A stretch of 64,000 bases of DNA from Stenotrophomonas nitritireducens (GTDB taxonomy: Bacteria > Pseudomonadota > Gammaproteobacteria > Xanthomonadales > Xanthomonadaceae): the NCBI RefSeq assembly GCF_001431425.1, contig NZ_LDJG01000013.1, forward strand, positions 48,382 to 112,381, given 5' to 3'. This document shows, piece after piece, positions 50,119 to 58,261 of the stretch. The notes under the pieces are model-generated. The model saw only the letters and a list, made by a program, of their open reading frames with translations, was not told the origin of the DNA and ran no database searches. The number at the start of each line of letters is the position of its first letter. Within the stretch, counting starts at the first letter, position 1. The translations under genes and the position numbers were made by a program.

Positions 50119-50766
50119 ATGGCGATGCGCGCGCTCCCTGGTCGTATGCCGGTCCTGTTGCTTCCGGTCCTGCTGTTGTCGGGCAGCGCCGAGGCCTGGG
50201 CGCAGCAGGCCGACCCCTATGCGCCGATGCTCGCCTACCTGCAGGAGAGCAGCCGCATCGACGGCAATGCACTGGCCGGCAGCCAGGGCGCGATCCGCAT
50301 CAACCAGGCCGCGGGCGATCTCAACCTGCAGGCCAACCTGCACAGCGTGGCGGTCGGTCGCCAGGCCGATGCGGGCATCCGGGCGCGCCAGTCGCAGTCG
50401 GACGGGCATGCCACCGCGCCGTTGATGGCCTCGGCCAGCATCGGCGGCAATGCGCTGGCCGGCGCCGGCGGCATCGTTTCGATCAATCAGGCCAGTGGCG
50501 GCGGCAATGCGGAGCTCAACTCCGTGGCCGTTGCGCTGGCCGCACAGGGCATACGCGAAGCGGGGGACGAAGCGATGGCTTCGCCGTCCGCTTTCGCGTC
50601 GGCAGGGGAGCGGTTCGTTGCCGGCGATCCACGCGCCATCCGCAAGGTGGCGGTGGAGGCATCCGCGTTGCGCGGCTTCGGTGGTGTGCTGCAACTCAAT
50701 CAGATAGCGGGATCAGGCAATGCCGTGGAAAACAGGATCGGCATTTCCGTGCAAGGCGTCCCGTGA
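50119..50766 (+). CDS. FapB-like small repeat protein (putative amyloid nucleator)
   Basis: The 215-residue protein starts at ATG 50119 behind GGAGG and has a signal peptide to about residue 28. It contains three imperfect repeats: IDGNALAGSQGAIRINQAAG (47-66) then NLQANLHSVAV, IGGNALAGAGGIVSINQASG (108-127) then NAELNSVAVAL, and a shorter ALRGFGGVLQLNQIAGSGN (183-201). The GN.A...G...INQA.G..N...N pattern also occurs in the larger protein encoded next, paralleling the FapB (nucleator)/FapC (fibre) pair. Amyloid formation is an inference from repeat type and operon. Confidence 0.75.
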   Translation: MAMRALPGRMPVLLLPVLLLSGSAEAWAQQADPYAPMLAYLQESSRIDGNALAGSQGAIRINQAAGDLNLQANLHSVAVGRQADAGIRARQSQSDGHATAPLMASASIGGNALAGAGGIVSINQASGGGNAELNSVAVALAAQGIREAGDEAMASPSAFASAGERFVAGDPRAIRKVAVEASALRGFGGVLQLNQIAGSGNAVENRIGISVQGVP

Positions 50767-50813
50767 ACAAGGTTCCATCCACCCGATGCATCAGAAAACC
50801 TGAAGAGGGCACC

Positions 50814-52262
50814 ATGAAAGCGAATCTCAAATGGACGGTACTCGCCATGGCCGTCGCCGCGCTGGTCGCCAGCACGGCGGCGAATGCGGCGGACGACCAG
50901 AACGCCAGCGCCGACATCAACCACAAGCACAACGTGACCGAAACGCGCACCAATACAAACACCAACACCAACACCAACACGAATACCAACACCACTACCA
51001 ACGACACGAAGAACAGCACCCAGAACACCACGGTCGACACCGACGTCGACCTGAAGCTGGATGCCGCCGCGACGCTGCGCTACTGGGATTCGCGTTCCAA
51101 CACCGAGGTGCGCGAGGACGTGCAGAAGACCTCCAACGTCAGTTCCGACGAGCACAAGGAAAAGAACAACCACGGCGTGGACGTGAACCTGGAGAAGGAC
51201 CTGCGCCTGGGGTCGAACATCCAGTTCTCCGGCGATCCGACCATCACCGGCGACATCAACATCGACTCGGCCGCGATCGCGGTAGTCGACAACCGCCAGT
51301 CGGTTTCCGGCAACACCGCCGAGAACGGGCTTCTGGAAAACTCGGCGTCCATCGCCGACGACGTCGGCTCCACCGCCTCGGGCAACCTGGGCTTCAACGC
51401 CGCCGCGGGCGACAACAACACCCAAGACAACGCGGCTTCGCTGTCGGCGGCCGATGCGTCATTCAGCTTCGGCATGGCCGACGCCGAGGTGTTCGTCAAC
51501 CAGAGCGGCATGAACAACGTGACGATGAACCACGGCGTGACCAACAGCGCGGGCATCGGCGGCAACGCCTTCGCCAACGCCGCCGGCAATATCGGCGTCA
51601 ACGTCACCTCGGGCAACAACAACGAGCAGAAGAACGCGCTCGCCGCCTCCGTGGCCACCTCCGCCTACGCGCAGTCGAGCATCAGTTCCAACCAGGTCTC
51701 CACCGGCAACCATGTGGAGAACAACGGGTACTACGACTACGTGGTGGACAGCTATACGCTCAACCTGAGCGGCCGCGTGGCGGGCAACACCAGCAGCAGC
51801 GGCAGGGGTACCTACAGCGGCACCGGCGATTCCTACCAGAAGACCAACTTCTACCCGGACAACTGGACCGGCGATACGCATCCGGGCGGAAGCCAGACCG
51901 GGCACAGCGACTGGGATTACCAGACCCAGGGAGCGGTCGCCAATCCCAACCGCCCGGGCGTGGGCGGCATGGCCTGGGATACGGATGAGCACGGCAACCT
52001 GTCGTTCTCGGAAATGGGCACGGCCGACCTGGTGGCCAGCCTCAGCGGGCAGGTGATCGACGTCGACTGGATCGCGGTCAATGCCACCAACACCGCCAGC
52101 CTGTCCGGCAGCGCCTTCACCGGGGCGTCGGGCAACATCGGCGTGAACGTCTCCTCCGGCACCGGCAACCTGCAGGCCAACAGCCTGGCGCTGGCGGTGG
52201 CGCAGCCGTCCACCACGGGCGGCGGCGGTGGTGGAGGCGGCGGCGAAGGCGGCGGCCAGTGA
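50814..52262 (+). CDS. FapC-like repeat protein (putative major amyloid subunit)
   Basis: The 482-residue secreted protein starts at ATG 50814 behind AGAGGG, with a signal peptide ending at ANAA. Residues 45-64 are a Thr-Asn dipeptide run. Three repeats share SGNxGxNxxxGxxNxQxN: about 176-210, 246-280 and 428-462. A long linker (about 300-410) between repeats 2 and 3 is rich in Tyr, Trp and Asp. The C-terminus is a poly-Gly tail. It contains no Cys, so the CxxC seen at the end of Pseudomonas FapC is absent. Composition and three-repeat design fit an amyloid subunit. Confidence 0.8.
   Translation: MKANLKWTVLAMAVAALVASTAANAADDQNASADINHKHNVTETRTNTNTNTNTNTNTNTTTNDTKNSTQNTTVDTDVDLKLDAAATLRYWDSRSNTEVREDVQKTSNVSSDEHKEKNNHGVDVNLEKDLRLGSNIQFSGDPTITGDINIDSAAIAVVDNRQSVSGNTAENGLLENSASIADDVGSTASGNLGFNAAAGDNNTQDNAASLSAADASFSFGMADAEVFVNQSGMNNVTMNHGVTNSAGIGGNAFANAAGNIGVNVTSGNNNEQKNALAASVATSAYAQSSISSNQVSTGNHVENNGYYDYVVDSYTLNLSGRVAGNTSSSGRGTYSGTGDSYQKTNFYPDNWTGDTHPGGSQTGHSDWDYQTQGAVANPNRPGVGGMAWDTDEHGNLSFSEMGTADLVASLSGQVIDVDWIAVNATNTASLSGSAFTGASGNIGVNVSSGTGNLQANSLALAVAQPSTTGGGGGGGGGEGGGQ
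50949..51000 (+). repeat. Hexanucleotide tandem repeat (AACACC)n within fapC-like gene
   Basis: About seven near-exact copies of AACACC/AATACC encode the Thr-Asn run at the N-terminus of the mature subunit. Gain or loss of units would stay in frame and only change the length of this segment. Confidence 0.75.
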
Positions 52263-52268
52263 CAGTCG

Positions 52269-52381
52269 TGGCCCGCCATTGAGCGGCGGGCCATGGCGCG
52301 AGCGATCCGCCCGGCCATCCGCCAATGGCCGGGCGATCCCGGGAGCCCTTGTTCCGTCCCCCCCTGCGGGCAAGGGCTCCC
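52269..52381 (+). repeat. Three consecutive stem-loops between fapC-like and fapD-like genes
   Basis: Stem 1 is TGGCCCGCC (52269-52277)/GGCGGGCCA (52285-52293). Stem 2 is CGCCCGGCCAT (52308-52318)/ATGGCCGGGCG (52325-52335). Stem 3 is GGGAGCCCTTG (52341-52351)/CAAGGGCTCCC (52371-52381). All arms are perfectly paired and none is followed by a U-run. They fill nearly the whole 148-nt gap, suggesting an RNA structure that protects or partly terminates the upstream subunit mRNA. Confidence 0.8.
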
Positions 52382-52410
52382 ACCTGCCCAATACGCACCG
52401 GAGATTCTCC

Positions 52411-53109
52411 ATGTACCGCAGGATGTTGCTGCTGGCCTGGGCCGTGTCCGCGGCATGGCCGTGCGCCGCCGGCGACGTCGCCTTCAGCGGCGTGCTGCCC
52501 AACGGCGCGGTCTACCGGCAGCCGGTGGAGAGCATGCAGGAGCGGCGCTTCCGCAACCTGGTCCGGCAGCACACCGACTACAGCTGCGGAGCGGCGGCGC
52601 TGGCCACGGTGCTGCGCTACGCCTACCACCTGGAAGCCGACGAATCGACGGTGATCGAGGGAATGATGGGCGTGTCGGATCCGGCGCTGGTCCGCCAGCG
52701 CGGCTTCTCGCTGCTGGACATCAAACGCTATGTCGAATCGCTGGGCATGCGCGGCCGCGGTTACCGGATCAGCGAAGAGCGGCTGCGCTCGCTGCGCGTG
52801 CCCGGGCTGGTGCTGATGGACGTGCGCGGCTTCCGCCATTTCGTCGTGCTCAAGCAGGTGCGCGGGGATATGGCCGAGCTGGCCGATCCGATCCTGGGCA
52901 ACCGGCTGCTGCCGCTGCAGGACTTCCTCGCCGCATGGCCCTCGCGGGCGGTGTTCATCGTGATCGGCAGCGATTTCGACCGCAACACCGTGTTGCTGCT
53001 GCCCAGCGAAAAGCCCAGTGCCCGCGCGCTGTACGCGCGCCAGGGAGCGGCAGCGATCACCGATGCCGAACTGGTGGATTTCGGCTTCACCCATGCCGAT
53101 CTGTTTTGA
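52411..53109 (+). CDS. fapD: FapD-like C39-family cysteine protease
   Basis: The 232-residue protein starts at ATG 52411 behind GGAGA and has a signal peptide (LLLAWAVSAAWPCAA). The C39 catalytic set is visible: Q53 in QHTDYSCGAAALATVL (nucleophile Cys59), His143 in FRHFVVLKQV and Asp159 in LADPILGN. No ABC-transporter domain is attached, so it acts in the periplasm, as FapD does in processing or controlling Fap export. It sits in the fapC-D-E-F order. Confidence 0.88.
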   Translation: MYRRMLLLAWAVSAAWPCAAGDVAFSGVLPNGAVYRQPVESMQERRFRNLVRQHTDYSCGAAALATVLRYAYHLEADESTVIEGMMGVSDPALVRQRGFSLLDIKRYVESLGMRGRGYRISEERLRSLRVPGLVLMDVRGFRHFVVLKQVRGDMAELADPILGNRLLPLQDFLAAWPSRAVFIVIGSDFDRNTVLLLPSEKPSARALYARQGAAAITDAELVDFGFTHADLF

Positions 53110-53121
53110 AGGAACCGGATC

Positions 53122-53883
53122 ATGAACATCGCGATGTACGCCGGCCTGATGCTGGCACTGGCAACGGCCTGTCCCGTACATGCTGCCGAGGCCGGCAGTG
53201 CGCCGGGCAGGAAGCTGCAGGAAATCCCGGACGCGGAGCTGGGCCTGATGCGCGGCCGCTACACGGTGGGCGGCAATGCAGTGGCGTGGTTCGGGGTGAC
53301 CATGACCTCCACCTGGCAGGCGGCTTCCGGCCAGCAGCTGCAGGGCGCGCTGACGCTGGCGATGGATTTCAGCAAGGGCAAGGTCCCGAAGGTCAGTTTC
53401 ACGCCCAGCGTGAGCATCACCGCGGCCGACGCGCCGTTGCCGGATACCGGCGGGCGCAGCGTGGACGGCAGCGGACTGCGCAACGTGGCCGGGCTGGTGC
53501 AGAGCGTGCAGGTGGCCGGCGACGGCAACCGGGCCAGCAACGCCATGCACCTGACCGTGCGTGACGGTAGCGCGCCGGCCGACGGCGGTGGCTCCGGCGG
53601 GCAGGCGCTGCAGCAGGTGCAAGGCGCCAGCGCCGTGGCTGCATTCGACGGCGACGCGGCGCACGTGCTGCTGCAGATCGATGGCCAGGGCGCGGTCGAA
53701 CAGTGGCTGCGCAGCGGCAGCGTGGGCCAGCGCATCGCGCTGACCGGCGATGGGCAACAGGCCGCCAACCGCCTGCAGATCGACCTGGTCAGGCAAGGCC
53801 TGGCCGACAACCTGCCGTTGGCGCAGAACGTGGCGCAGGCCATCGCGCTGACCCGCGGCGGCGGCATCGCGGCAGGGTACTGA
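53122..53883 (+). CDS. fapE: FapE-like secreted protein
   Basis: The 253-residue protein starts at ATG 53122 behind AAGGAA, with a signal peptide ending near VHAAE. The mature N-terminus ELGLMRGRYTVGGNAVAWFG and then VTMTSTWQ resembles FapE proteins, which begin with an ELxxLRGRF-type segment followed by FGVxMSSTWQ. A middle region VQSVQVAGDGNRASN also fits. FapE is a minor fibre component or export factor in Pseudomonas. It lies 12 nt after fapD and 49 nt before fapF. Confidence 0.78.
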   Translation: MNIAMYAGLMLALATACPVHAAEAGSAPGRKLQEIPDAELGLMRGRYTVGGNAVAWFGVTMTSTWQAASGQQLQGALTLAMDFSKGKVPKVSFTPSVSITAADAPLPDTGGRSVDGSGLRNVAGLVQSVQVAGDGNRASNAMHLTVRDGSAPADGGGSGGQALQQVQGASAVAAFDGDAAHVLLQIDGQGAVEQWLRSGSVGQRIALTGDGQQAANRLQIDLVRQGLADNLPLAQNVAQAIALTRGGGIAAGY

Positions 53884-53932
53884 GCCGGCGTCGCCGGCAC
53901 CGGCAACTGGACATTGATCGAGGAATCCGAAA

Positions 53933-55213
53933 ATGAAACAGCTGGCGATGGCGGCGCTGGTAGGCCTTGCGGTGTGCTCGTCGAAAGTCGAGGCGCAAGC
54001 GCAGGCCGCCGATGACGAAGCGGGTGTCAGGGCCCTGATGGCGCAACTGGAGGCCCTCAAGGCCAGCTATGCGCAGGAAGTGCGCAGGCTGCGTGAACTG
54101 GACATGCAGGTGCAGGCGATGCAGGCGCGCATCAACGGCAAGACCGCGACGGCGACGCCGGCGGCCCCTGCCGCGTTACCCGCGGCGCCGCCTGCCGAAA
54201 GCGAGGGCTATGCCAGCAGCGCGAGCGAGGCGCGTGCCGCGAAGGAGTCGGCGCGGCGCAGCGTGGACGACGTGAAACAGCAGCAGTCGGCCCTTTTCAA
54301 CCGCCGCCTGACGCTGGAAAACAGCCTCACCTACGCGCGCTACGACCGCAAGCAGCTCACCCTCAACGGATTCCTGGCGCTGGATGCGATCTTCCTCGGC
54401 AACATCGCCATCGAGAACGTGGAGTCGGATTCGCTGACCTACAACTTCGCCGCGCGCTGGGGCGTCAATCCGAAGCTGACGCTCAACCTCGACGTGCCGT
54501 ACATCGCGCGCAAGACGATCTACCAGAAGGGCGGCGCCGGCGGTTCGGCCGCGGCCGTGGCGCAGGAGGAAACCCATGGCGCCGGCATCGGCGATGTCAC
54601 CGCCAGCGCGAACTACCGCCTGTTCCAGGAAGGGCCGCGGCGCCCGGAGACGGTGATGACGGTGGGCATCACCGCGCCCACCGGCCGCGAACCCTATGGA
54701 CTGGACTGGAAGGTGATCGAACGCGACGACGACGACTTCATCCGGTTCGCGGTGCCGGCCGAACAGCCCACCGGCAACGGGCTGTGGCAGGCCAGCGTCG
54801 GCCTGTCGGCGGTGAAGACGGCGGACCCGGCCATCCTGTTCGGCAACATCGGCTACATCCGTTCGTTCAAGCGCAGCTTCGCCGACATCGACTCCAATCC
54901 GGATACGGTCAACCCGGGCCAGGTCGAACTGGGCGACTCGTACTACTTCGGCGCCGGTGTCGCGTTCGCCTTCAACGAGCGCACCAGCCTGAGCATTTCC
55001 TTCAGCGACAAGCTCAGCGCCCGCGCCTCGACCCGCTACAAGGGCGGGGAGTGGGTCAAGGTGATCGGCAGCGATGCCAACGCCGGCACCTTGAACCTCG
55101 GCGTGACCTACGCGCTGACCTCGAGGACCACGCTGGTGAGCATGCTGGGCATCGGCCTCACCCCCGACGCGCCCGATTTCAGCCTGGCGTTCAAGGTGCC
55201 CTCCACGTTCTAG
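53933..55213 (+). CDS. fapF: FapF-like outer-membrane amyloid exporter
   Basis: The 426-residue protein starts at ATG 53933 behind GAGGAA and has a signal peptide. Residues 29-66 form a coiled coil (VRALMAQLEALKASYAQEV then LRELDMQVQAMQARI), followed by an Ala/Pro linker and a second helical stretch (ARAAKESARRSVDDVKQQQ). From about 120 on it is a beta-barrel with alternating strands, ending in LAFKVPSTF. FapF is a trimeric barrel with an N-terminal coiled coil and a helical plug that exports Fap subunits, and this domain order matches. It closes the operon, 19 nt from a convergent regulator gene. Confidence 0.85.
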   Translation: MKQLAMAALVGLAVCSSKVEAQAQAADDEAGVRALMAQLEALKASYAQEVRRLRELDMQVQAMQARINGKTATATPAAPAALPAAPPAESEGYASSASEARAAKESARRSVDDVKQQQSALFNRRLTLENSLTYARYDRKQLTLNGFLALDAIFLGNIAIENVESDSLTYNFAARWGVNPKLTLNLDVPYIARKTIYQKGGAGGSAAAVAQEETHGAGIGDVTASANYRLFQEGPRRPETVMTVGITAPTGREPYGLDWKVIERDDDDFIRFAVPAEQPTGNGLWQASVGLSAVKTADPAILFGNIGYIRSFKRSFADIDSNPDTVNPGQVELGDSYYFGAGVAFAFNERTSLSISFSDKLSARASTRYKGGEWVKVIGSDANAGTLNLGVTYALTSRTTLVSMLGIGLTPDAPDFSLAFKVPSTF

Positions 55214-55232
55214 CCGGAGGCGTGCGGCTGGG

Positions 55233-56567
55233 TCAGCGCAGGCTCTGCAGCTGCAGGCGGTGCTTGCGGCACAGCCGGTAGACGGTGACGCGCGAGACCT
55301 TCATCAGCCGCGCGCACGCGCTGATGTTGTAGTGGCTGCGTGCCAGGCAGGCCACCAGCGTCTCGCGCTCGTCGCGCAGGTGGGCGTCGTGCAGGCGCGT
55401 GCGGGTTTCGGCCGGCGCGGACAGTTCCAGGTCCGCGCAGTCGATCAGTTCGTTGTCGGTGGTGATGGCCGCCCGCAGCACGCGGTTGAGCAGTTCGCGG
55501 ACATTGCCGGGCCAGTGGAAGTCCGCCAGTGCCTGGCGCGCGGCCGGGGTATACCCGCGTGCGCGGATGAGGTGTCGCGCGCGGAATTCGTGCAGGAAGT
55601 GCATGGCGAGCAACTCGATATCACCCTCGCGCCGGCGCAGGGCCGGCATGGTCAGGCGCAGCACGTTCAAGCGGTAATACAGGTCGCTGCGGAAGCGGCC
55701 CTGTTCCATCGCCTGTTCCAGGTCCACGTGGGTCGCGGCCAGCACGCGCACGTCGACGTGGATCGACTGGTTGTTGCCGATACGCTCTATCGTGCCTTCC
55801 TGCAGCACCCGCAGCAGGCTGGTCTGCGCCTCCATCGGCAGGTCGCCGATTTCGTCCAGGAACACGGTGCCGCGGTGCGCGCTCTCGAACAGCCCGGCGC
55901 GGCGCGCGGTGGCGCCGGTGAAGGCGCCGCGCTCGTGGCCGAACAACTCGGACTGCAGCAGGGTCGGCGCGATCGCCCCGCAGTTGACCGCGTGGAAGGG
56001 GTGCCCGTTGCGCGGCGACAGGCGGTGCAGCGCATGGGCGGCGGCCTCCTTGCCGGTGCCGGTCTCGCCGGTGACCAGGACCGGCAGGTCGACCGGCGCG
56101 AACTTGCGCAGGGTCGCGCGCATGGCGAGCATCGCGCCGCTCTCGCCGATCAGGCAGGCAAGCGCATCGTCGGATCCGCCCGGCGTGGATGCCTGCTGCA
56201 GCGATGCCAGTTGCCGCAGTAGTTCGGCAGGGTCCAGCGGGTGCGACAACCGGTGCCGGCAACTCGACAGGGCGTGCCGGAGCGGGATGTCGCTCTCGTC
56301 CAGTGCCGGCGGCAGCAGCGCGAGTAGGGGGAGGTGACGGTACGTGGTGGCCACTTCGGCGGCGGCCGCCAGCTCGCTGCCGGAGCACGTCCTGAAATCC
56401 AGCACGCCGATCACGATGTCCTCGCTGCGCATTCCCACGCCGCCGGCCTGCGACGGCGACACCGCGCGTATGTGCCATCCGCTGGAAGCCAGCAGCGCCC
56501 GTTCCGTCGAATGGGGCGTCCCGAACCAGATGACGCAGCGGCGGGAGGGAGCAGGTGTTGCGGACAT
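55233..56567 (-). CDS. Sigma-54-dependent enhancer-binding regulator (VpsR-like layout)
   Basis: The 444-residue protein starts at ATG 56565-56567 behind AAGGTGA. The N-terminus (1-125) looks like a divergent receiver domain (IVIGVLDFRTCSGSELA, Asp57). The AAA+ domain has Walker A GETGTGKE (167-174), the sigma-54 contact loop GAFTGA (214-219) and Walker B GTVFLDEIGDLP (234-245). A Fis-type HTH ends the protein (NISACARLMKVSRVTVYRL). It is convergent with the Fap-like operon, whose promoter is of the sigma-54 type, so it is the likely activator. VpsR-class proteins of similar layout respond to c-di-GMP. Confidence 0.93.
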   Translation of the reverse strand: MSATPAPSRRCVIWFGTPHSTERALLASSGWHIRAVSPSQAGGVGMRSEDIVIGVLDFRTCSGSELAAAAEVATTYRHLPLLALLPPALDESDIPLRHALSSCRHRLSHPLDPAELLRQLASLQQASTPGGSDDALACLIGESGAMLAMRATLRKFAPVDLPVLVTGETGTGKEAAAHALHRLSPRNGHPFHAVNCGAIAPTLLQSELFGHERGAFTGATARRAGLFESAHRGTVFLDEIGDLPMEAQTSLLRVLQEGTIERIGNNQSIHVDVRVLAATHVDLEQAMEQGRFRSDLYYRLNVLRLTMPALRRREGDIELLAMHFLHEFRARHLIRARGYTPAARQALADFHWPGNVRELLNRVLRAAITTDNELIDCADLELSAPAETRTRLHDAHLRDERETLVACLARSHYNISACARLMKVSRVTVYRLCRKHRLQLQSLR

Positions 56568-56705
56568 GACGGTCACCTTGCTGCAGGCGACTAACTTATA
56601 CCTTTCATGAATGATGCGGAATGTGCAGGAAACCCGGATATGTGCCTGAATAGGCTGGGGAAACCGCGTGGTGGGCATTCATCCAGCCGGCGGCCTGCCG
56701 GCAAC

Positions 56706-56731
56706 GAAAAAGCCGCGGCGGTGCCGCGGCT
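56706..56731 (-). terminator. Rho-independent terminator after NlpC/P60 gene
   Basis: On the minus strand, AGCCGCGGC and GCCGCGGCT form a 9-bp stem with a 3-nt loop, followed by TTTT. It ends the gene at 56764-57510. Confidence 0.9.
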
Positions 56732-56763
56732 TGTCGGGGATCGGGTCGGGAGCCGGTCCGAGG

Positions 56764-57510
56764 TTACAGGTCCAGGCGGCGCGCCTGCATGAACTTGTCG
56801 CCCCAGTAACCGCTGAGCAGGGTGTCGGTGCGCACGTCCTTGCCGGTGCTCGGGGCATGCAGGAAACGGCCTTCGCCTACATAGATGCCGACGTGGTCGA
56901 CGCGGCCCTTGCGGCCGAAGAACACCAGGTCGCCGGCGACCAGCGCCGAGCGGTCCTTGATCAGTTCGTTGCTGGCCTGGCTGGCCATCTCGCGCGAGAC
57001 GCGCGGCAGCTCGACGCCCAGGGCGGTACGGAACACGTAGCCGACCAGGCCGCTGCAGTCGAAGCCGGCATCCGGCGAGGTGCCGCCCCAGCGGTACGGG
57101 GTGCCCAGCAGGGTCATGGCGCGGCGCAGGATCGACTGCACCTTGCCGTCGTTGTCGTTGGCCAGCGCCGCATCGGTCGCATTGGCGACGCTCTTGGACG
57201 CGTCGTAGGCCGAGAGCAGGCGGCTGAGGTCGCCGGCGAACATGGCCGAGCGGTCCATCAGCGGAATGGTGTCGTTGGCGGCCAGGTGCGGGAGCAGGGC
57301 GGCCAGGGTAGCGGTAGCGGCGGCGTCGGCCTTGCTGCGCTGGGTTTCGGGCTTTGCCGCTGCCGGCTTCGCGGCGGGGTCGGCTTCCGGGACGCTCTGG
57401 GCGAAGGCCGGAACGGCGGCGATGGTCAGTGCCGCGGCGCAAAGCAGCCGGCGGAACGCGGGAAATCGGTGACCGGGTTGACCCGGATGGGACGGATTTT
57501 CGTTCGTCAC
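56764..57510 (-). CDS. NlpC/P60 family cell-wall endopeptidase
   Basis: The 248-residue protein starts with GTG 57508-57510 and has a signal peptide (LLCAAALTIAAVPAFAQ). A helical spacer (60-120) leads to an NlpC/P60 domain with nucleophile Cys152 in FDCSGLVGYVF, His206 in VDHVGIYVGEG and His218 in FLHAPSTG. These enzymes cut gamma-D-Glu-Dap bonds in peptidoglycan stem peptides. A second, closely related gene lies 105 nt upstream on the same strand. The N-terminal spacer is longer than in that paralogue. Confidence 0.92.
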   Translation of the reverse strand: MTNENPSHPGQPGHRFPAFRRLLCAAALTIAAVPAFAQSVPEADPAAKPAAAKPETQRSKADAAATATLAALLPHLAANDTIPLMDRSAMFAGDLSRLLSAYDASKSVANATDAALANDNDGKVQSILRRAMTLLGTPYRWGGTSPDAGFDCSGLVGYVFRTALGVELPRVSREMASQASNELIKDRSALVAGDLVFFGRKGRVDHVGIYVGEGRFLHAPSTGKDVRTDTLLSGYWGDKFMQARRLDL

Positions 57511-57615
57511 GCGGCAGTCACGGAAAAAATCGATGGGCGATCATGCCCTGTGAACGGCTTGTATAGGTACAAATTTCGTTAAATTTTCATTATTCCCCAT
57601 GACTTATTTCACACT

Positions 57616-58149
57616 TCAACGCAGCACGCGCTTGGCGCCGGTGTAATGGTCGCGCCAATAGGCGCCATCCAGATAATCCAGCCGGACCGTGCCGCCGGTG
57701 CTCGGCGCGTGTACGAAACGGCCCTCGCCGACATAGATGCCGACGTGCCAGACGTTGCCCTTGTCGCCGAAGAACACCAGGTCGCCGGCGGCCAGTTGGC
57801 GCGGTTCGATGCGCGGTCCCTGCACGGCGGCCAGTTCCCGAGAGGTGCGCGGCAGGTTCAGCGCCAGCATGTCGCGGTAGACATAGCTGACCAGCCCGCT
57901 GCAGTCGAAGCCGGACTCGGGCGTGTTGCCGCCATAGCGGTAAGGGGTGCCGACCAGGCCCAGCGCCCGCATCAATACCGACGAGGCGGCGGCCGGGTCG
58001 GCCGGCGTCACCTGCGGCCAGGAATGCGTGGCCGGGGGCGGCGGGGTGCGCTTGGCGGGAGCATGGCCGCAAGCGGCCAGGACCGCGGCCGCGGCGAGCA
58101 GGGCCGGCAGCCGCCAGCGGCGGTACCGGAAAACTGGCGTGATGTGCAT
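57616..58149 (-). CDS. NlpC/P60 family lipoprotein endopeptidase
   Basis: The 177-residue protein starts at ATG 58147-58149 and has a lipobox (VLAAC, Cys27) followed by a short Pro/Thr linker. The NlpC/P60 domain begins near 55 and has Cys83 in FDCSGLVSYVY, His135 in VWHVGIYVGEG and His147 in FVHAPSTG. It shares long identical blocks with the neighbouring enzyme (GTPYR, FDCSGLV, GDLVFFG, HAPSTG), suggesting tandem duplication. It is probably membrane-anchored, while the other is soluble in the periplasm. Confidence 0.92.
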   Translation of the reverse strand: MHITPVFRYRRWRLPALLAAAAVLAACGHAPAKRTPPPPATHSWPQVTPADPAAASSVLMRALGLVGTPYRYGGNTPESGFDCSGLVSYVYRDMLALNLPRTSRELAAVQGPRIEPRQLAAGDLVFFGDKGNVWHVGIYVGEGRFVHAPSTGGTVRLDYLDGAYWRDHYTGAKRVLR

Positions 58150-58261
58150 GGAGCCCGGATAATGCGCCACCTCAAGACGGCTGCCATGATGGCCGCCTCC
58201 CCGTCGGCCGGCAAGGCCGTCCCTACGTCTGCCAGCGGGCAGCCACCTGAAAGAGTTGCGC

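Noticed and set aside
50949..51000. A CRISPR-like array in the AACACC repeats
   Set aside because: The units are 6 bp, contiguous and in frame in a coding sequence, with no spacers.
52411..53109. A bacteriocin ABC exporter based on the C39 domain
   Set aside because: There are no membrane or ATPase domains and no double-glycine leader peptide gene. The operon context fits FapD.
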